The notes: generated by a model not told the origin, from the sequence alone. Shown: positions 48,727-62,936, counted from the stretch's first letter. The stretch: 64,000 nt of DNA from Trichomonas vaginalis G3 (GCF_026262505.1 NC_067207.1:310001-374000), one strand, 5' to 3'. Numbers and translations: made by a program.

Positions 48727-50113
48727 AAGGTTAGGAAATGGACTTTGACCTTGAGAAAAAGCCCATCTTCTAACTTTCAGACGAATTTTGGTTAACATTG
48801 CGAGTGTCTGCTGCAAATCTCTGCTGAAGCAGCAGGCACTCGCAATTGTAGGCCATGGCAATTGTATTTATAGTGTTAGAATACAATTGCCATGACTTTT
48901 GTGTAATCATTTGATCTTCCTGGAAGGAGTTGCAATGGAAGCCAAACTCCACTCCATCCAGTATCAGAAAGCCAGGAAGGAAGTCTTAACCTTGAGAAAG
49001 GGCTTCCTTCTAGGCTTTCTGTGTTACATTGGATCATAATCTGTAGAGAAGGGAGTATTTGCAGATTCTGGCCTCTTATAAGGCCAGATCTTCGTATTTC
49101 ATGCTTCCCAGGGCCGGATTTCTCTCCTGCCGCCATAGATCAGGACGGCATTTGAGAAAGCCGGCCCTGAGTAATGTAAGCGAGGCTCTGGCCTCTACTG
49201 AGGCCAGAGACTGTGATATTACGTCTTTCAGGGCCGAGTTTCTGCGAGAATGTCTATCATGTGGATGATCATCGCAAAACTCGGCCCTGAGGATGAATTT
49301 TGCAGGCTCTGGCCTCAGTAGGAGCCAGGGCTTGGTATTGTAGGATTCCCATGGCCGGTTTTCGCTCCTGCCGCCTGGGATAAGGGCGGCATTTGAGAAA
49401 GCCGGCCCTATGGATTTAAAGCGAAGCCCTGGCCTTTGCTATGGTCAGGGCCTGTGTATTTCTTTCTTTCAGGGCCGAAATGAGAGGAGATCGTCAATGA
49501 TGTGGACGATCTCCCTCAAAATCGGCCCTGAGGATTGCATTTGTAGGCTCTGGCCTTTGCTAGGGTCAGAGCTTCGTTTGGTAAGTATCCCAAGGCCGGA
49601 TTCCGCTCCTGCCGCCCGGGATAAGGGCTGCATTTGAGAAAGCCGGCCCTGGGTATTTAAAACGAAGCCCTGGTCTTTGCTGGGGCCAGAGCATGTATCT
49701 GTATGTCTTTCAGGGCCGAGTTCTTGCGAGACTGTCGACATGATCGACGATCATCGCAAAACTCGGCCCTGAGGATTGTTTTTGAAAGCCCTGGCCACTG
49801 CTAAGGCCAGAGCTTCGTATGGGCACTCTCTCGGAGCTGGATTCCTCTCCGGCCGCCCTGAATCAGGGCGGTCTTTGAGGAAACCGGCCCCGAGGATGGT
49901 TTGCGAAGCTCTGGCCTTAGCAATGGCCAGAGCTTGTGATTTTAATGAAGAGCCAAGTTCCTCTCGGATCGTGCCTAATGAGGACGACCGTCGAGGAACT
50001 TGGCTCTGAGGAGATGAATTGTGAGCTCTGGCCTCGATGAAGGCCAGAGTTTTGAATGGAATGTTTTGATGGGATGAGCCAATGCTCAGTAAGCTCGTCC
50101 CATCAAAACATTC
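48727..50113. repeat. Hairpin array (R4)
   Basis: Complete, inverted; subtype base corresponds to A. Confidence 0.9.
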
Positions 50114-50410
50114 GATTAAAAATTGAATTAAAAATTATCGTAATCATGAAAAATTACAACAATATTTTTGAATAATATTATTATATAATAAGAATTGAAT
50201 AAATTTCTCACAAAATTAAATAAAAATTTCCAAAAAATATTAGAAAATTTTAAAAATTATTGAAAAAATAACAAATTTGATAAGAAAATTAAGGATTAGA
50301 GAAATTTAAGAAATATAGAAAATGGTTATTTATTATTGTAATGGGAAATTGAGGATATTTGAGGAGTTTTATACAGAATGTGATCTTTATAATTAAAAGA
50401 AATGAAGATA

Positions 50411-51040
50411 TTCAAGAAAGGAGTTTACAAATGCAGGGTAAAGGAACAATACTCTGCATTTGTAAACTCCTTTCTTGAATTGAAATTCAATGAATCACAT
50501 TCAAGTGAAAAAGTGCAAGCTATTCGAGAAAGGAGTTTACAAATGCAGGGTAAAGGAACAATACTCTGCATTTGTAAACTCCTTTCTTGAATTGAAATTC
50601 AATGAATCACATTCAAGTGAAAAAGTGCAAGCTATTCGAGAAAGGAGTTTACAAATGCAGGGTAAAGGAACAATACTCTGCATTTGTAAACTCCTTTCTT
50701 GAATTGAAATTCAATGAATCACATTCAAGTGAAAAAGTGCAAGCTATTCGAGAAAGGAGTTTACAAATGCAGGGTAAAGGAACAATACTCTGCATTTGTA
50801 AACTCCTTTCTTGAATTGAAATTCAATGAATCACATTCAAGTGAAAAAGTGCAAGCTATTCGAGAAAGGAGTTTACAAATGCAGGGTAAATACTCTGCAT
50901 TTGTAAACTCCTTTCTTGAATTAAATTCAATGAATCACATTCAAGTGAAAAAGTGCAAGCTATTCGAGAAAGGAGTTTACAAATGCAGTATACTCTGCAT
51001 TGTAAACTCTTAATTAAATTCAATGAATCACATTCATAAA
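50411..51040. repeat. Hairpin minisatellite, six copies, outer two eroded (R4)
   Basis: The fifth copy has a shortened loop (about 50885) and the sixth has lost bases in loop and arm (about 50985-51015). Confidence 0.93.
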
Positions 51041-51803
51041 TGCACCTAATACACATATAATGCAATAATAGCAATATCCACTAAGCACAAATGTAATCTC
51101 AATCAAAACACATTATCTTCATAAATGTTAACAAATTTTTCTATTCACACATGTCTAATCATAAATAATTAAGTCTATTCATCATTTATCGTCTAATCAA
51201 ATATAATTTACATTCTCATTGATAATTGTTATATAAAAATAACATAGATTATATTTCAAATGAGACTCTTAGAGCTTTTCTTATTTTAACATTGTAATAA
51301 TATAGAATAGCATATAGATATATATGTAATAACGTATATATATGCTTATTTCTCTCATGTTTCGAAATGCAATGTGATATTGCACTCACTTTTTATAGAA
51401 ATCTACCATACTCATAGGAATGATGACATATACATTTGTCTATCTATCTACGTTGTAAAAACCTTCATTAGCCCTAAGCTCAAAGTTTTTCTCATTCATT
51501 GCTTTAAATTGACCAAAAAATTGAATACTTGCTTTAAATTGACCATTCAATTTAAAGTTCGTCCCTTTGTATTTTGGATTTTGGAGGTTCTTGTTGTTAT
51601 TTCTACAAATTAGATCCTTATTAAAATTGTTAATTTTTCGATCATTAGCGATGTCACAGTTTAAATTGGAAATTCTTTTTCTTTGGATAGTTCACACCCG
51701 TAAAAATATTTTTACGACTTTATTATGCGACAAAATACAGACAAATCTTGCAGTGATGAACTTTATGATACAGAACAAAGAGAAGAATAATATTCATTAC
51801 TAG

Positions 51804-52841
51804 ATGATTAAACCTAATCAATCTTCGGCATATTTAAATGCACATATTAAATTTGAAAAATGCAAAAAAGTCCAGCTGGGATCAATATTTTGGTAGTAAA
51901 GATAAATGTGACTATATACAAAATGGGACCGTATTATTTGATAATAGCAGTATCAATAATTATTATGTTTTACTTTGTTTCTATAAAGAATGCAAAGAAA
52001 CTGGCGCAATTTGCATTCAAAGAACTAATAAAGTGTGTACATTACTTGAAGAAACAGTATTTACCAATTGTAGTTCCACCACAGAATATGGTGGAGGGTC
52101 TGTTTATTATAACTGCCAAGCAGATGGAGAGTTCGTCCAACATCGAACATGTTATTATGCGTCAATAGCAGAGCAAGCTATGGCATTTGCTCAAGCTGCT
52201 AAGCAATACCTTTCTAATAAAAACTATGCAATTGAAGTTTCTGTTCTTAAATGTGGAGAAAATGAAGAAAAAGGAAGTTACACATTTGGTATTTCTTTTG
52301 GCGATATATGTTTTGATAATAACAACATCACAAACAACAAATGTATTCATCAATAACTATTGGACTTTTAGGAAATTCGGGTACATATAATTTTTCAACA
52401 TTTAGAGAAAACGCTCAAATTGAAAGTTTTTCGCTTTTATTTTCCTCTTCAGATTATTCATTAACTCATACAGTTTCGTATTGTAATATTATTGGAAATA
52501 AATGTGGAGCAGATAAAAACCAAGTTCTATTTTATTGTATATCCAAAACTAATTTAGATCACTGCATATTTTTAAATAACACTGCAAAATACATGTTTGG
52601 GCAAGATATAGATGGTTATAATTCGACTATTTCAGATTCATATGTTGACTCTAATTCAACCACAGGATCAGGAACTGTTATATTTAAGAATATAAAAGAA
52701 GGTTACGATTTTAATACGTTTACTCATATATTTAATGAAAACTGCTCAATAGTTTCTCATAGAATAATCTCCCTTAAATCGATTTTTCTTTCAAAGTTTG
52801 CAAAAACTGCAACTGCAGGATTATTTTCACGCAAAGTATAG
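51804..52841 (+). pseudogene. Surface-protein A, frame-broken (R4)
   Basis: Same breaks as L1. Confidence 0.52.
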
Positions 52842-53226
52842 ATATAAATGGCAGTATTATGTCGACAAAAGTCGTTATTCTGTTCAACGGCAAAACAAAT
52901 TATTTAAGCTGTTAAATCTTTTCTTTTTTATAAAAACTTTGCTTTTAATTTTTCAATTTTTAAATGAGGAGAAAACAAACCAAAAGGAAGCAATACATTT
53001 CTAATTGGATATTGTGAAATACTAATTAAGAAAAATAACATCGCAAGCAATAAATGCATAGAAATTTCATTGTATCTGGATTTGCAGGATTTAAAAATAG
53101 GCGTTTATTAGTTTTGAGAGTGTATGAAATTTTTTTAACTTCAAATGAATTCTTAATATTAAATAAAGTAAATCAAACAATTTATAAAATAACAAATAAA
53201 AAAAAACAATATAGAAATAGAAATAA

Positions 53227-54324
53227 TTAAGCACGAAGTTCGGAGACAGTTGGTAAGAAAGGTTTGAGTGCTTGTCGTGATGGATTCCATCCTTTAGGTA
53301 AAACTTTCGAAGGACGAGAATTTGTTACTTTCGGAATTACGATTGCTTTGTTTATCTTGTTCCCTTCGATTGCAGAGATAGATTGTGCTGTTGAAGGAAC
53401 TGAACTGACTGGGAATCCACCGCCAATGAACTTGGCTGTGTTTCCTGCTATTTCTTCTGTTTTTGACTGTGTTGATGACCTCATCTCGTGGACTTTCTTC
53501 TTCTCCATGAAATATGATGATTTAGTGTAATTGAGTTCACCACGAACTTCTTCAACACTCTTCTTAAGTTCATCGATGTTACTTGAGCGATCAAACAGCT
53601 CTGTTTCGATCTCTTGAAGTTGTTTCGTCTTCATTTCGAGCTGTTCTTCAAGAATTCTAATTTCTTCATCACCGTCATCTTTCGTTTGACTTCCAACTTT
53701 CCTTTGTTCGCGAACAAGAAGTTTACGACGTTCTTCACGAAGAACTTTAAGTTTGTCGATTCGATAAAGACGTTCCATAAGTTTGTTTCGGAGTTCTTGT
53801 GTCATCTTGAGGAGATTAAGAAGTTCTGGATTCGATGCTTCTAAGAAACGCCATCTGTGGATATTCATCGGCGTTTCAAGTTCATCTTCAAGAGCACGAA
53901 CACGACCTTGTTGGAAAAGGATTCCTTTCTCAAGATTTCGACATTCCGTTCGTAAATAAACGGAATGTTTCGATTTGTCCATCAATTTCTTCTGTTTTTC
54001 AACTTCGGACAACAATGTTTTCTTCAATTCGTCGACTTCATGGCATTTCTGTGTGTATGTTGCTGATTCTGATTTAAGACGGCCTTCAATAAGAACAATC
54101 TTCTCTTTTAATAGATCTAATGAATAAATTCTGTCATGAATCTGCTTTTGATAAAATAAGTTATATGTTGAATGCAATTGATTCAATATATTCGAACTCA
54201 TCAACACTTTCATGAATATAAGAAAAATATGGAAAAAATTTAGCAAACCTATTGAAAATATTATTATTTGAATGATACACAATTTAATTGGGACAATGTC
54301 ACGCCCGTAAAATATTTTTGCCAT
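53227..54324 (-). CDS. CFAP58: CFAP58 C-terminal fragment (R4)
   Basis: 365 residues, same translation as L1. Confidence 0.72.
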   Translation of the reverse strand: MAKIFYGRDIVPIKLCIIQIIIFSIGLLNFFHIFLIFMKVLMSSNILNQLHSTYNLFYQKQIHDRIYSLDLLKEKIVLIEGRLKSESATYTQKCHEVDELKKTLLSEVEKQKKLMDKSKHSVYLRTECRNLEKGILFQQGRVRALEDELETPMNIHRWRFLEASNPELLNLLKMTQELRNKLMERLYRIDKLKVLREERRKLLVREQRKVGSQTKDDGDEEIRILEEQLEMKTKQLQEIETELFDRSSNIDELKKSVEEVRGELNYTKSSYFMEKKKVHEMRSSTQSKTEEIAGNTAKFIGGGFPVSSVPSTAQSISAIEGNKINKAIVIPKVTNSRPSKVLPKGWNPSRQALKPFLPTVSELRA

Positions 54325-54338
54325 AATAATGTTAAAAA

Positions 54339-54587
54339 ATGAACAAAAATCAGAACAAAGGGGAAGGCTACACTTTGACTATCTCAGATTCATATGTTGA
54401 TTCAAATTCAACAAATGGACTTGTTATATTTAATAATCTAACAATAAACTCATTTTTTAACACTTTTAATCATTTATTTAATGAAAATTGTTCAATAAAT
54501 TCTGGAAAAATTATCACTTATAATTTTTCATATCTTTCTACATTTGTAAAAACTGCTTCTGCAGGATTAGTTCCATCAAAAAAGTAA
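54339..54587 (+). pseudogene. Surface-protein B 3' remnant (R4)
   Basis: Same sequence as in L1, inverted. Confidence 0.5.
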
Positions 54588-55448
54588 AAAAATACGCCAT
54601 CATTAATTAATATCTTAAGATATTTTTAATGATATGTTTGCATTTGATTCAGATACTTAAATAAAAAGAAAATTTTTGTCAGTGAACAATTAAATTGCAA
54701 GTCAATAAGAATACCCTATACATTTTTAAGAGAATGCAATATCCGTCTCCAAAGCTTTTCCATTTCTCAATCTTCATGGAGAAATTGAATTAGTCTGTCT
54801 TCCCCACATATTCAAAATTGATTAGTTTCTCCTCTTCTCCTTGGAGAAAATCGAAATGAGCTCATTGGGTGCTTTGACCAAATTTAAAAATTTACCAAAT
54901 ATTGTGTTTTGTCAAGTAATAAACTGACATTTTAAATAGATAAATGTAAAAAATAGTGTATAGTTTTTCATTTTGGAGAAGTTTGTATTTTGGGACGAAC
55001 TTTAAATTGAACGGTCAATTTAAAGCAAGTATTCAATTTTTTGGTCAATTTAAAGCAATCTTATATGTAGTTTGTTTTAAAGGCTTGATCAATAGCATAT
55101 GATCAGTACTCGTTGAGTATGTTATGATGTTAAGAGATAATGGATAGTACACTTTAATATTGAAATTGAATTTGGATTATTATGCAATATTCTATAATAT
55201 ATATTATGATGATCATAAGAATGTGTTGTATGTGATGACACTTAAGTATCATTGATATTTTTTAATTATTGAAAAAGTTAGTAAATAATATTTCTTAATG
55301 TGGTGTTCTATTCCGTGAATTCAATAATCACTGTTTTAGAATTTATAAGTATAAGCTGAAAATGATAAGCTTAGAATGACAAGCTGATGATGCCGGGATA
55401 AAAAATAATAATCTGTCAAATGGTTATTTTAATAATAAATAATATAAG

Positions 55449-56834
55449 AAGGTTAGGAAATGGACTTTGACCTTGAGAAAAAGCCCATCTTCTAACTTTC
55501 AGACGAATTTTGGTTAACATTGCGAGTGTTGCTGCAAATCTCTGCTGAAGCAGCAGGCACTCGCAATTGTAGGCCATGGCAATTGTATTTATAGTGTTAG
55601 AATACAATTGCCATGACTTTTGTGTAATCATTTGATCTTCCTGGAAGGAGTTGCAATGGAAGCCAAACTCCACTCCATCCAGTATCAGAAAGCCAGGAAG
55701 GAAGTCTTAACCTTGAGAAAGGGCTTCCTTCTAGGCTTTCTGTGTTACATTGGATCATAATCTGTAGAGAAGGGAGTATTTGCAGATTCTGGCCTCTTAT
55801 AAGGCCAGATCTTCGTATTTCATGCTTCCCAGGGCCGGATTTCTCTCCTGCCGCCATAGATCAGGACGGCATTTGAGAAAGCCGGCCCTGAGTAATGTAA
55901 GCGAGGCTCTGGCCTCTACTGAGGCCAGAGACTGTGATATTACGTCTTTCAGGGCCGAGTTTCTGCGAGAATGTCTATCATGTGGATGATCATCGCAAAA
56001 CTCGGCCCTGAGGATGAATTTTGCAGGCTCTGGCCTCAGTAGGAGCCAGGGCTTGGTATTGTAGGATTCCCATGGCCGGTTTTCGCTCCTGCCGCCTGGG
56101 ATAAGGGCGGCATTTGAGAAAGCCGGCCCTATGGATTTAAAGCGAAGCCCTGGCCTTTGCTATGGTCAGGGCCTGTGTATTTCTTTCTTTCAGGGCCGAA
56201 ATGAGAGGAGATCGTCAATGATGTGGACGATCTCCCTCAAAATCGGCCCTGAGGATTGCATTTGTAGGCTCTGGCCTTTGCTAGGGTCAGAGCTTCGTTT
56301 GGTAAGTATCCCAAGGCCGGATTCCGCTCCTGCCGCCCGGGATAAGGGCTGCATTTGAGAAAGCCGGCCCTGGGTATTTAAAACGAAGCCCTGGCCTTTG
56401 CTGGGGCCAGAGCATGTATCTGTATGTCTTTCAGGGCCGAGTTCTTGCGAGACTGTCGACATGATCGACGATCATCGCAAAACTCGGCCCTGAGGATTGT
56501 TTTTGAAAGCCCTGGCCACTGCTAAGGCCAGAGCTTCGTATGGGCACTCTCTCGGAGCTGGATTCCTCTCCGGCCGCCCTGAATCAGGGCGGTCTTTGAG
56601 GAAACCGGCCCCGAGGATGGTTTGCGAAGCTCTGGCCTTAGCAATGGCCAGAGCTTGTGATTTTAATGAAGAGCCAAGTTCCTCTCGGATCGTGCCTAAT
56701 GAGGACGACCGTCGAGGAACTTGGCTCTGAGGAGATGAATTGTGAGCTCTGGCCTCGATGAAGGCCAGAGTTTTGAATGGAATGTTTTGATGGGATGAGC
56801 CAATGCTCAGTAAGCTCGTCCCATCAAAACATTC
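55449..56834. repeat. Hairpin array (R5)
   Basis: Complete, inverted; subtype base corresponds to G as in L1. One base is missing near 55530 in the arm of the GCGAGTG hairpin. Confidence 0.9.
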
Positions 56835-57132
56835 GATTAAAAATTGAATTAAAAATTATCGTAATCATTGAAAAATTACAACAATATTTTTGAATAATAT
56901 TATTATATAATAAGAATTGAATAAATTTCTCACAAAATTAAATAAAAATTTCCAAAAAATATTAGAAAATTTTAAAAATTATTGAAAAAATAACAAATTT
57001 GATAAGAAAATTAAGGATTAGAGAAATTTAAGAAATATAGAAAATGGTTATTTATTATTGTAATGGGAAATTGAGGATATTTGAGGAGTTTTATACAGAA
57101 TGTGATCTTTATAATTAAAAGAAATGAAGATA

Positions 57133-57800
57133 TTCAAGAAAGGAGTTTACAAATGCAGGGTAAAGGAACAATACTCTGCATTTGTAAACTCCTTTCTTGA
57201 ATTGAAATTCAATGAATCACATTCAAGTGAAAAAGTGCAAGCTATTCGAGAAAGGAGTTTACAAATGCAGGGTAAAGGAACAATACTCTGCATTTGTAAA
57301 CTCCTTTCTTGAATTGAAATTCAATGAATCACATTCAAGTGAAAAAGTGCAAGCTATTCGAGAAAGGAGTTTACAAATGCAGGGTAAAGGAACAATACTC
57401 TGCATTTGTAAACTCCTTTCTTGAATTGAAATTCAATGAATCACATTCAAGTGAAAAAGTGCAAGCTATTCGAGAAAGGAGTTTACAAATGCAGGGTAAA
57501 GGAACAATACTCTGCATTTGTAAACTCCTTTCTTGAATTGAAATTCAATGAATCACATTCAAGTGAAAAAGTGCAAGCTATTCGAGAAAGGAGTTTACAA
57601 ATGCAGGGTAAAGGAACAATACTCTGCATTTGTAAACTCCTTTCTTGAATTGAAATTCAATGAATCACATTCAAGTGAAAAAGTGCAAGCTATTCGAGAA
57701 AGGAGTTTACAAATGCAGGGTAAAGGAACAATACTCTGCATTTGTAAACTCCTTTCTTGAATTAAAATTCAATGAATCACATTCAAGTGAAAAAGTGCGA
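57133..57800. repeat. Hairpin minisatellite, six copies (R5)
   Basis: Six intact hairpins; the cleanest six-copy allele in the window. Confidence 0.95.
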
Positions 57801-58570
57801 GTTTTCCTAATTTACACATATAAATGCAATATAATAGCAATATCCCACTAAGCACAAATGTAATCTCAATCAAAACACATTATCTTCATAAATGTTAACA
57901 AATTTTTCTATTCACACATGTCTAATCATAAATAATTAAGTCTATTCATCATTTATCGTCTAATCAAATATAATTTACATTCTCATTGATAATTGTTATA
58001 TAAAAATAACATAGATTATATTTCAAATGAGACTCTTAGAGCTTTTCTTATTTTAACATTGTAATAATATAGAATAGCATATAGATATATATGTAATAAC
58101 GTATATATATGCTTATTTCTCTCATGTTTCGAAATGCAATGTGATATTGCACTCACTTTTTATAGAAATCTACCATACTCATAGGAATGATGACATATAC
58201 ATTTGTCTATCTATCTACGTTGTAAAAACCTTCATTAGCCCTAAGCTCAAAGTTTTTCTCATTCATTGCTTTAAATTGACCAAAAAATTGAATACTTGCT
58301 TTAAATTGACCATTCAATTTAAAGTTCGTCCCTTTGTATTTTGGATTTTGGAGGTTCTTGTTGTTATTTCTACAAATTAGATCCTTATTAAAATTGTTAA
58401 TTTTTCGATCATTAGCGATGTCACAGTTTAAATTGGAAATTCTTTTTCTTTGGATAGTTCACACCCGTAAAAATATTTTTACGACTTTATTATGCGACAA
58501 AATACAGACAAATCTTGCAGTGATGAACTTTATGATACAGAACAAAGAGAAGAATAATATTCATTACTAG

Positions 58571-59608
58571 ATGATTAAACCTAATCAATCTTCGGCATAT
58601 TTAAATGCACATATTAAATTTGAAAAATGCAAAAAAGTCCAGCTGGGATCAATATTTTGGTAGTAAAGATAAATGTGACTATATACAAAATGGGACCGTA
58701 TTATTTGATAATAGCAGTATCAATAATTATTATGTTTTACTTTGTTTCTATAAAGAATGCAAAGAAACTGGCGCAATTTGCATTCAAAGAACTAATAAAG
58801 TGTGTACATTACTTGAAGAAACAGTATTTACCAATTGTAGTTCCACCACAGAATATGGTGGAGGGTCTGTTTATTATAACTGCCAAGCAGATGGAGAGTT
58901 CGTCCAACATCGAACATGTTATTATGCGTCAATAGCAGAGCAAGCTATGGCATTTGCTCAAGCTGCTAAGCAATACCTTTCTAATAAAAACTATGCAATT
59001 GAAGTTTCTGTTCTTAAATGTGGAGAAAATGAAGAAAAAGGAAGTTACACATTTGGTATTTCTTTTGGCGATATATGTTTTGATAATAACAACATCACAA
59101 ACAACAAATGTATTCATCAATAACTATTGGACTTTTAGGAAATTCGGGTACATATAATTTTTCAACATTTAGAGAAAACGCTCAAATTGAAAGTTTTTCG
59201 CTTTTATTTTCCTCTTCAGATTATTCATTAACTCATACAGTTTCGTATTGTAATATTATTGGAAATAAATGTGGAGCAGATAAAAACCAAGTTCTATTTT
59301 ATTGTATATCCAAAACTAATTTAGATCACTGCATATTTTTAAATAACACTGCAAAATACATGTTTGGGCAAGATATAGATGGTTATAATTCGACTATTTC
59401 AGATTCATATGTTGACTCTAATTCAACCACAGGATCAGGAACTGTTATATTTAAGAATATAAAAGAAGGTTACGATTTTAATACGTTTACTCATATATTT
59501 AATGAAAACTGCTCAATAGTTTCTCATAGAATAATCTCCCTTAAATCGATTTTTCTTTCAAAGTTTGCAAAAACTGCAACTGCAGGATTATTTTCACGCA
59601 AAGTATAG
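58571..59608 (+). pseudogene. Surface-protein A, frame-broken (R5)
   Basis: Same breaks as L1. Confidence 0.52.
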
Positions 59609-59991
59609 ATATAAATGGCAGTATTATGTCGACAAAAGTCGTTATTCTGTTCAACGGCAAAACAAATTATTTAAGCTGTTAAATCTTTTCTTTTTTATAA
59701 AAACTTTGCTTTTAATTTTTCAATTTTTAAATGAGGAGAAAACAAACCAAAAGGAAGCAATACATTTCTAATTGGATATTGTGAAATACTAATTAAGAAA
59801 AATAACATCGCAAGCAATAAATGCATAGAAATTTCATTGTATCTGGATTTGCAGGATTTAAAAATAGGCGTTTATTAGTTTTGAGAGTGTATGAAATTTT
59901 TTTAACTTCAAATGAATTCTTAATATTAAATAAAGTAAATCAAACAATTTATAAAATAACAAATAAAAAAAAAATATAGAAATAGAAATAA

Positions 59992-61089
59992 TTAAGCACG
60001 AAGTTCGGAGACAGTTGGTAAGAAAGGTTTGAGTGCTTGTCGTGATGGATTCCATCCTTTAGGTAAAACTTTCGAAGGACGAGAATTTGTTACTTTCGGA
60101 ATTACGATTGCTTTGTTTATCTTGTTCCCTTCGATTGCAGAGATAGATTGTGCTGTTGAAGGAACTGAACTGACTGGGAATCCACCGCCAATGAACTTGG
60201 CTGTGTTTCCTGCTATTTCTTCTGTTTTTGACTGTGTTGATGACCTCATCTCGTGGACTTTCTTCTTCTCCATGAAATATGATGATTTAGTGTAATTGAG
60301 TTCACCACGAACTTCTTCAACACTCTTCTTAAGTTCATCGATGTTACTTGAGCGATCAAACAGCTCTGTTTCGATCTCTTGAAGTTGTTTCGTCTTCATT
60401 TCGAGCTGTTCTTCAAGAATTCTAATTTCTTCATCACCGTCATCTTTCGTTTGACTTCCAACTTTCCTTTGTTCGCGAACAAGAAGTTTACGACGTTCTT
60501 CACGAAGAACTTTAAGTTTGTCGATTCGATAAAGACGTTCCATAAGTTTGTTTCGGAGTTCTTGTGTCATCTTGAGGAGATTAAGAAGTTCTGGATTCGA
60601 TGCTTCTAAGAAACGCCATCTGTGGATATTCATCGGCGTTTCAAGTTCATCTTCAAGAGCACGAACACGACCTTGTTGGAAAAGGATTCCTTTCTCAAGA
60701 TTTCGACATTCCGTTCGTAAATAAACGGAATGTTTCGATTTGTCCATCAATTTCTTCTGTTTTTCAACTTCGGACAACAATGTTTTCTTCAATTCGTCGA
60801 CTTCATGGCATTTCTGTGTGTATGTTGCTGATTCTGATTTAAGACGGCCTTCAATAAGAACAATCTTCTCTTTTAATAGATCTAATGAATAAATTCTGTC
60901 ATGAATCTGCTTTTGATAAAATAAGTTATATGTTGAATGCAATTGATTCAATATATTCGAACTCATCAACACTTTCATGAATATAAGAAAAATATGGAAA
61001 AAATTTAGCAAACCTATTGAAAATATTATTATTTGAATGATACACAATTTAATTGGGACAATGTCACGCCCGTAAAATATTTTTGCCAT
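59992..61089 (-). CDS. CFAP58: CFAP58 C-terminal fragment (R5)
   Basis: 365 residues, same translation as L1. The nearby two-base loss is after the stop codon and does not affect it. Confidence 0.72.
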   Translation of the reverse strand: MAKIFYGRDIVPIKLCIIQIIIFSIGLLNFFHIFLIFMKVLMSSNILNQLHSTYNLFYQKQIHDRIYSLDLLKEKIVLIEGRLKSESATYTQKCHEVDELKKTLLSEVEKQKKLMDKSKHSVYLRTECRNLEKGILFQQGRVRALEDELETPMNIHRWRFLEASNPELLNLLKMTQELRNKLMERLYRIDKLKVLREERRKLLVREQRKVGSQTKDDGDEEIRILEEQLEMKTKQLQEIETELFDRSSNIDELKKSVEEVRGELNYTKSSYFMEKKKVHEMRSSTQSKTEEIAGNTAKFIGGGFPVSSVPSTAQSISAIEGNKINKAIVIPKVTNSRPSKVLPKGWNPSRQALKPFLPTVSELRA

Positions 61090-61103
61090 AATAATGTTAA
61101 AAA

Positions 61104-61352
61104 ATGAACAAAAATCAGAACAAAGGGGAAGGCTACACTTTGACTATCTCAGATTCATATGTTGATTCAAATTCAACAAATGGACTTGTTATATTTAATA
61201 ATCTAACAATAAACTCATTTTTTAACACTTTTAATCATTTATTTAATGAAAATTGTTCAATAAATTCTGGAAAAATTATCACTTATAATTTTTCATATCT
61301 TTCTACATTTGTAAAAACTGCTTCTGCAGGATTAGTTCCATCAAAAAAGTAA
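61104..61352 (+). pseudogene. Surface-protein B 3' remnant (R5)
   Basis: Same sequence as in L1, inverted. Confidence 0.5.
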
Positions 61353-62214
61353 AAAAATACGCCATCATTAATTAATATCTTAAGATATTTTTAATGATAT
61401 GTTTGCATTTGATTCAGATACTTAAATAAAAAGAAAATTTTTGTCAGTGAACAATTAAATTGCAAGTCAATAAGAATACCCTATACATTTTTAAGAGAAT
61501 GCAATATCCGTCTCCAAAGCTTTTCCATTTCTCAATCTTCATGGAGAAATTGAATTAGTCTGTCTTCCCCACATATTCAAAATTGATTAGTTTCTCCTCT
61601 TCTCCTTGGAGAAAATCGAAATGAGCTCATTGGGTGCTTTGACCAAATTTAAAAATTTACCAAATATTGTGTTTTGTCAAGTAATAAACTGACATTTTAA
61701 ATAGATAAATGTAAAAAATAGTGTATAGTTTTTCATTTTGGAGAAGTTTGTATTTTGGGACGAACTTTAAATTGAACGGTCAATTTAAAGCAAGTATTCA
61801 ATTTTTTGGTCAATTTAAAGCAATCTTATATGTAGTTTGTTTTAAAGGCTTGATCAATAGCATATGATCAGTACTCGTTGAGTATGTTATGATGTTAAGA
61901 GATAATGGATAGTACACTTTAATATTGAAATTGAATTTGGATTATTATGCAATATTCTATAATATATATTATGATGATCATAAGAATGTGTTGTATGTGA
62001 TGACACTTAAGTATCATTGATATTTTTTAATTATTGAAAAAGTTAGTAAATAATATTTCTTAATGTGGTGTTCTATTCCGTGAATTCAATAATCACTGTT
62101 TTAGAATTTATAAGTATAAGCTGAAAATGATAAGCTTAGAATGACAAGCTGATGATGCCGGGATAAAAAATAATAATCTGTCAAAATGGTTATTTTAATA
62201 ATAAATAATATAAG

Positions 62215-62836
62215 AAGGTTAGGAAATGGACTTTGACCTTGAGAAAAAGCCCATCTTCTAACTTTCAGACGAATTTTGGTTAACATTGCGAGTGTCTGCT
62301 GCAAATCTCTGCTGAAGCAGCAGGCACTCGCAATTGTAGGCCATGGCAATTGTATTTATAGTGTTAGAATACAATTGCCATGACTTTTGTGTAATCATTT
62401 GATCTTCCTGGAAGGAGTTGCAATGGAAGCCAAACTCCACTCCATCCAGTATCAGAAAGCCAGGAAGGAAGTCTTAACCTTGAGAAAGGGCTTCCTTCTA
62501 GGCTTTCTGTGTTACATTGGATCATAATCTGTAGAGAAGGGAGTATTTGCAGATTCTGGCCTCTTATAAGGCCAGATCTTCGTATTTCATGCTTCCCAGG
62601 GCCGGATTTCTCTCCTGCCGCCATAGATCAGGACGGCATTTGAGAAAGCCGGCCCTGAGTAATGTAAGCGAGGCTCTGGCCTCTACTGAGGCCAGAGACT
62701 GTGATATTACGTCTTTCAGGGCCGAGTTTCTGCGAGAATGTCTATCATGTGGATGATCATCGCAAAACTCGGCCCTGAGGATGAATTTTGCAGGCTCTGG
62801 CCTCAGTAGGAGCCAGGGCTTGGTATTGTAGGATTC
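62215..62836. repeat. Hairpin array, cut by gap (R6)
   Basis: First ~620 bases (inverted) of the array. Confidence 0.9.
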
Positions 62837-62936
62837 NNNNNNNNNNNNNNNNNNNNNNNNNNNNNNNNNNNNNNNNNNNNNNNNNNNNNNNNNNNNNNNN
62901 NNNNNNNNNNNNNNNNNNNNNNNNNNNNNNNNNNNN
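62837..62936. other. Assembly gap (100 N)
   Basis: Placeholder gap. Flanks are non-adjacent parts of the unit, so the missing sequence is probably several kilobases. Confidence 0.99.

Larger units (their letters stand above)
51498..55059. mobile_element. Inverted-repeat-bounded segment (R4)
   Basis: Same length as L1, inverted. Confidence 0.5.
48642..55364 (-). repeat. Macrosatellite unit R4 (inverted)
   Basis: 6723 bp with a six-copy minisatellite whose outermost copy is eroded. Confidence 0.97.
58265..61824. mobile_element. Inverted-repeat-bounded segment (R5)
   Basis: 3560 bp, inverted; two bases lost in the A-run near 59970. Confidence 0.5.
55365..62129 (-). repeat. Macrosatellite unit R5 (inverted)
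   Basis: 6765 bp with six clean minisatellite copies. It shares both subtype bases with L1 and L5. A two-base loss in the A-run near 59970 is private. Confidence 0.97.
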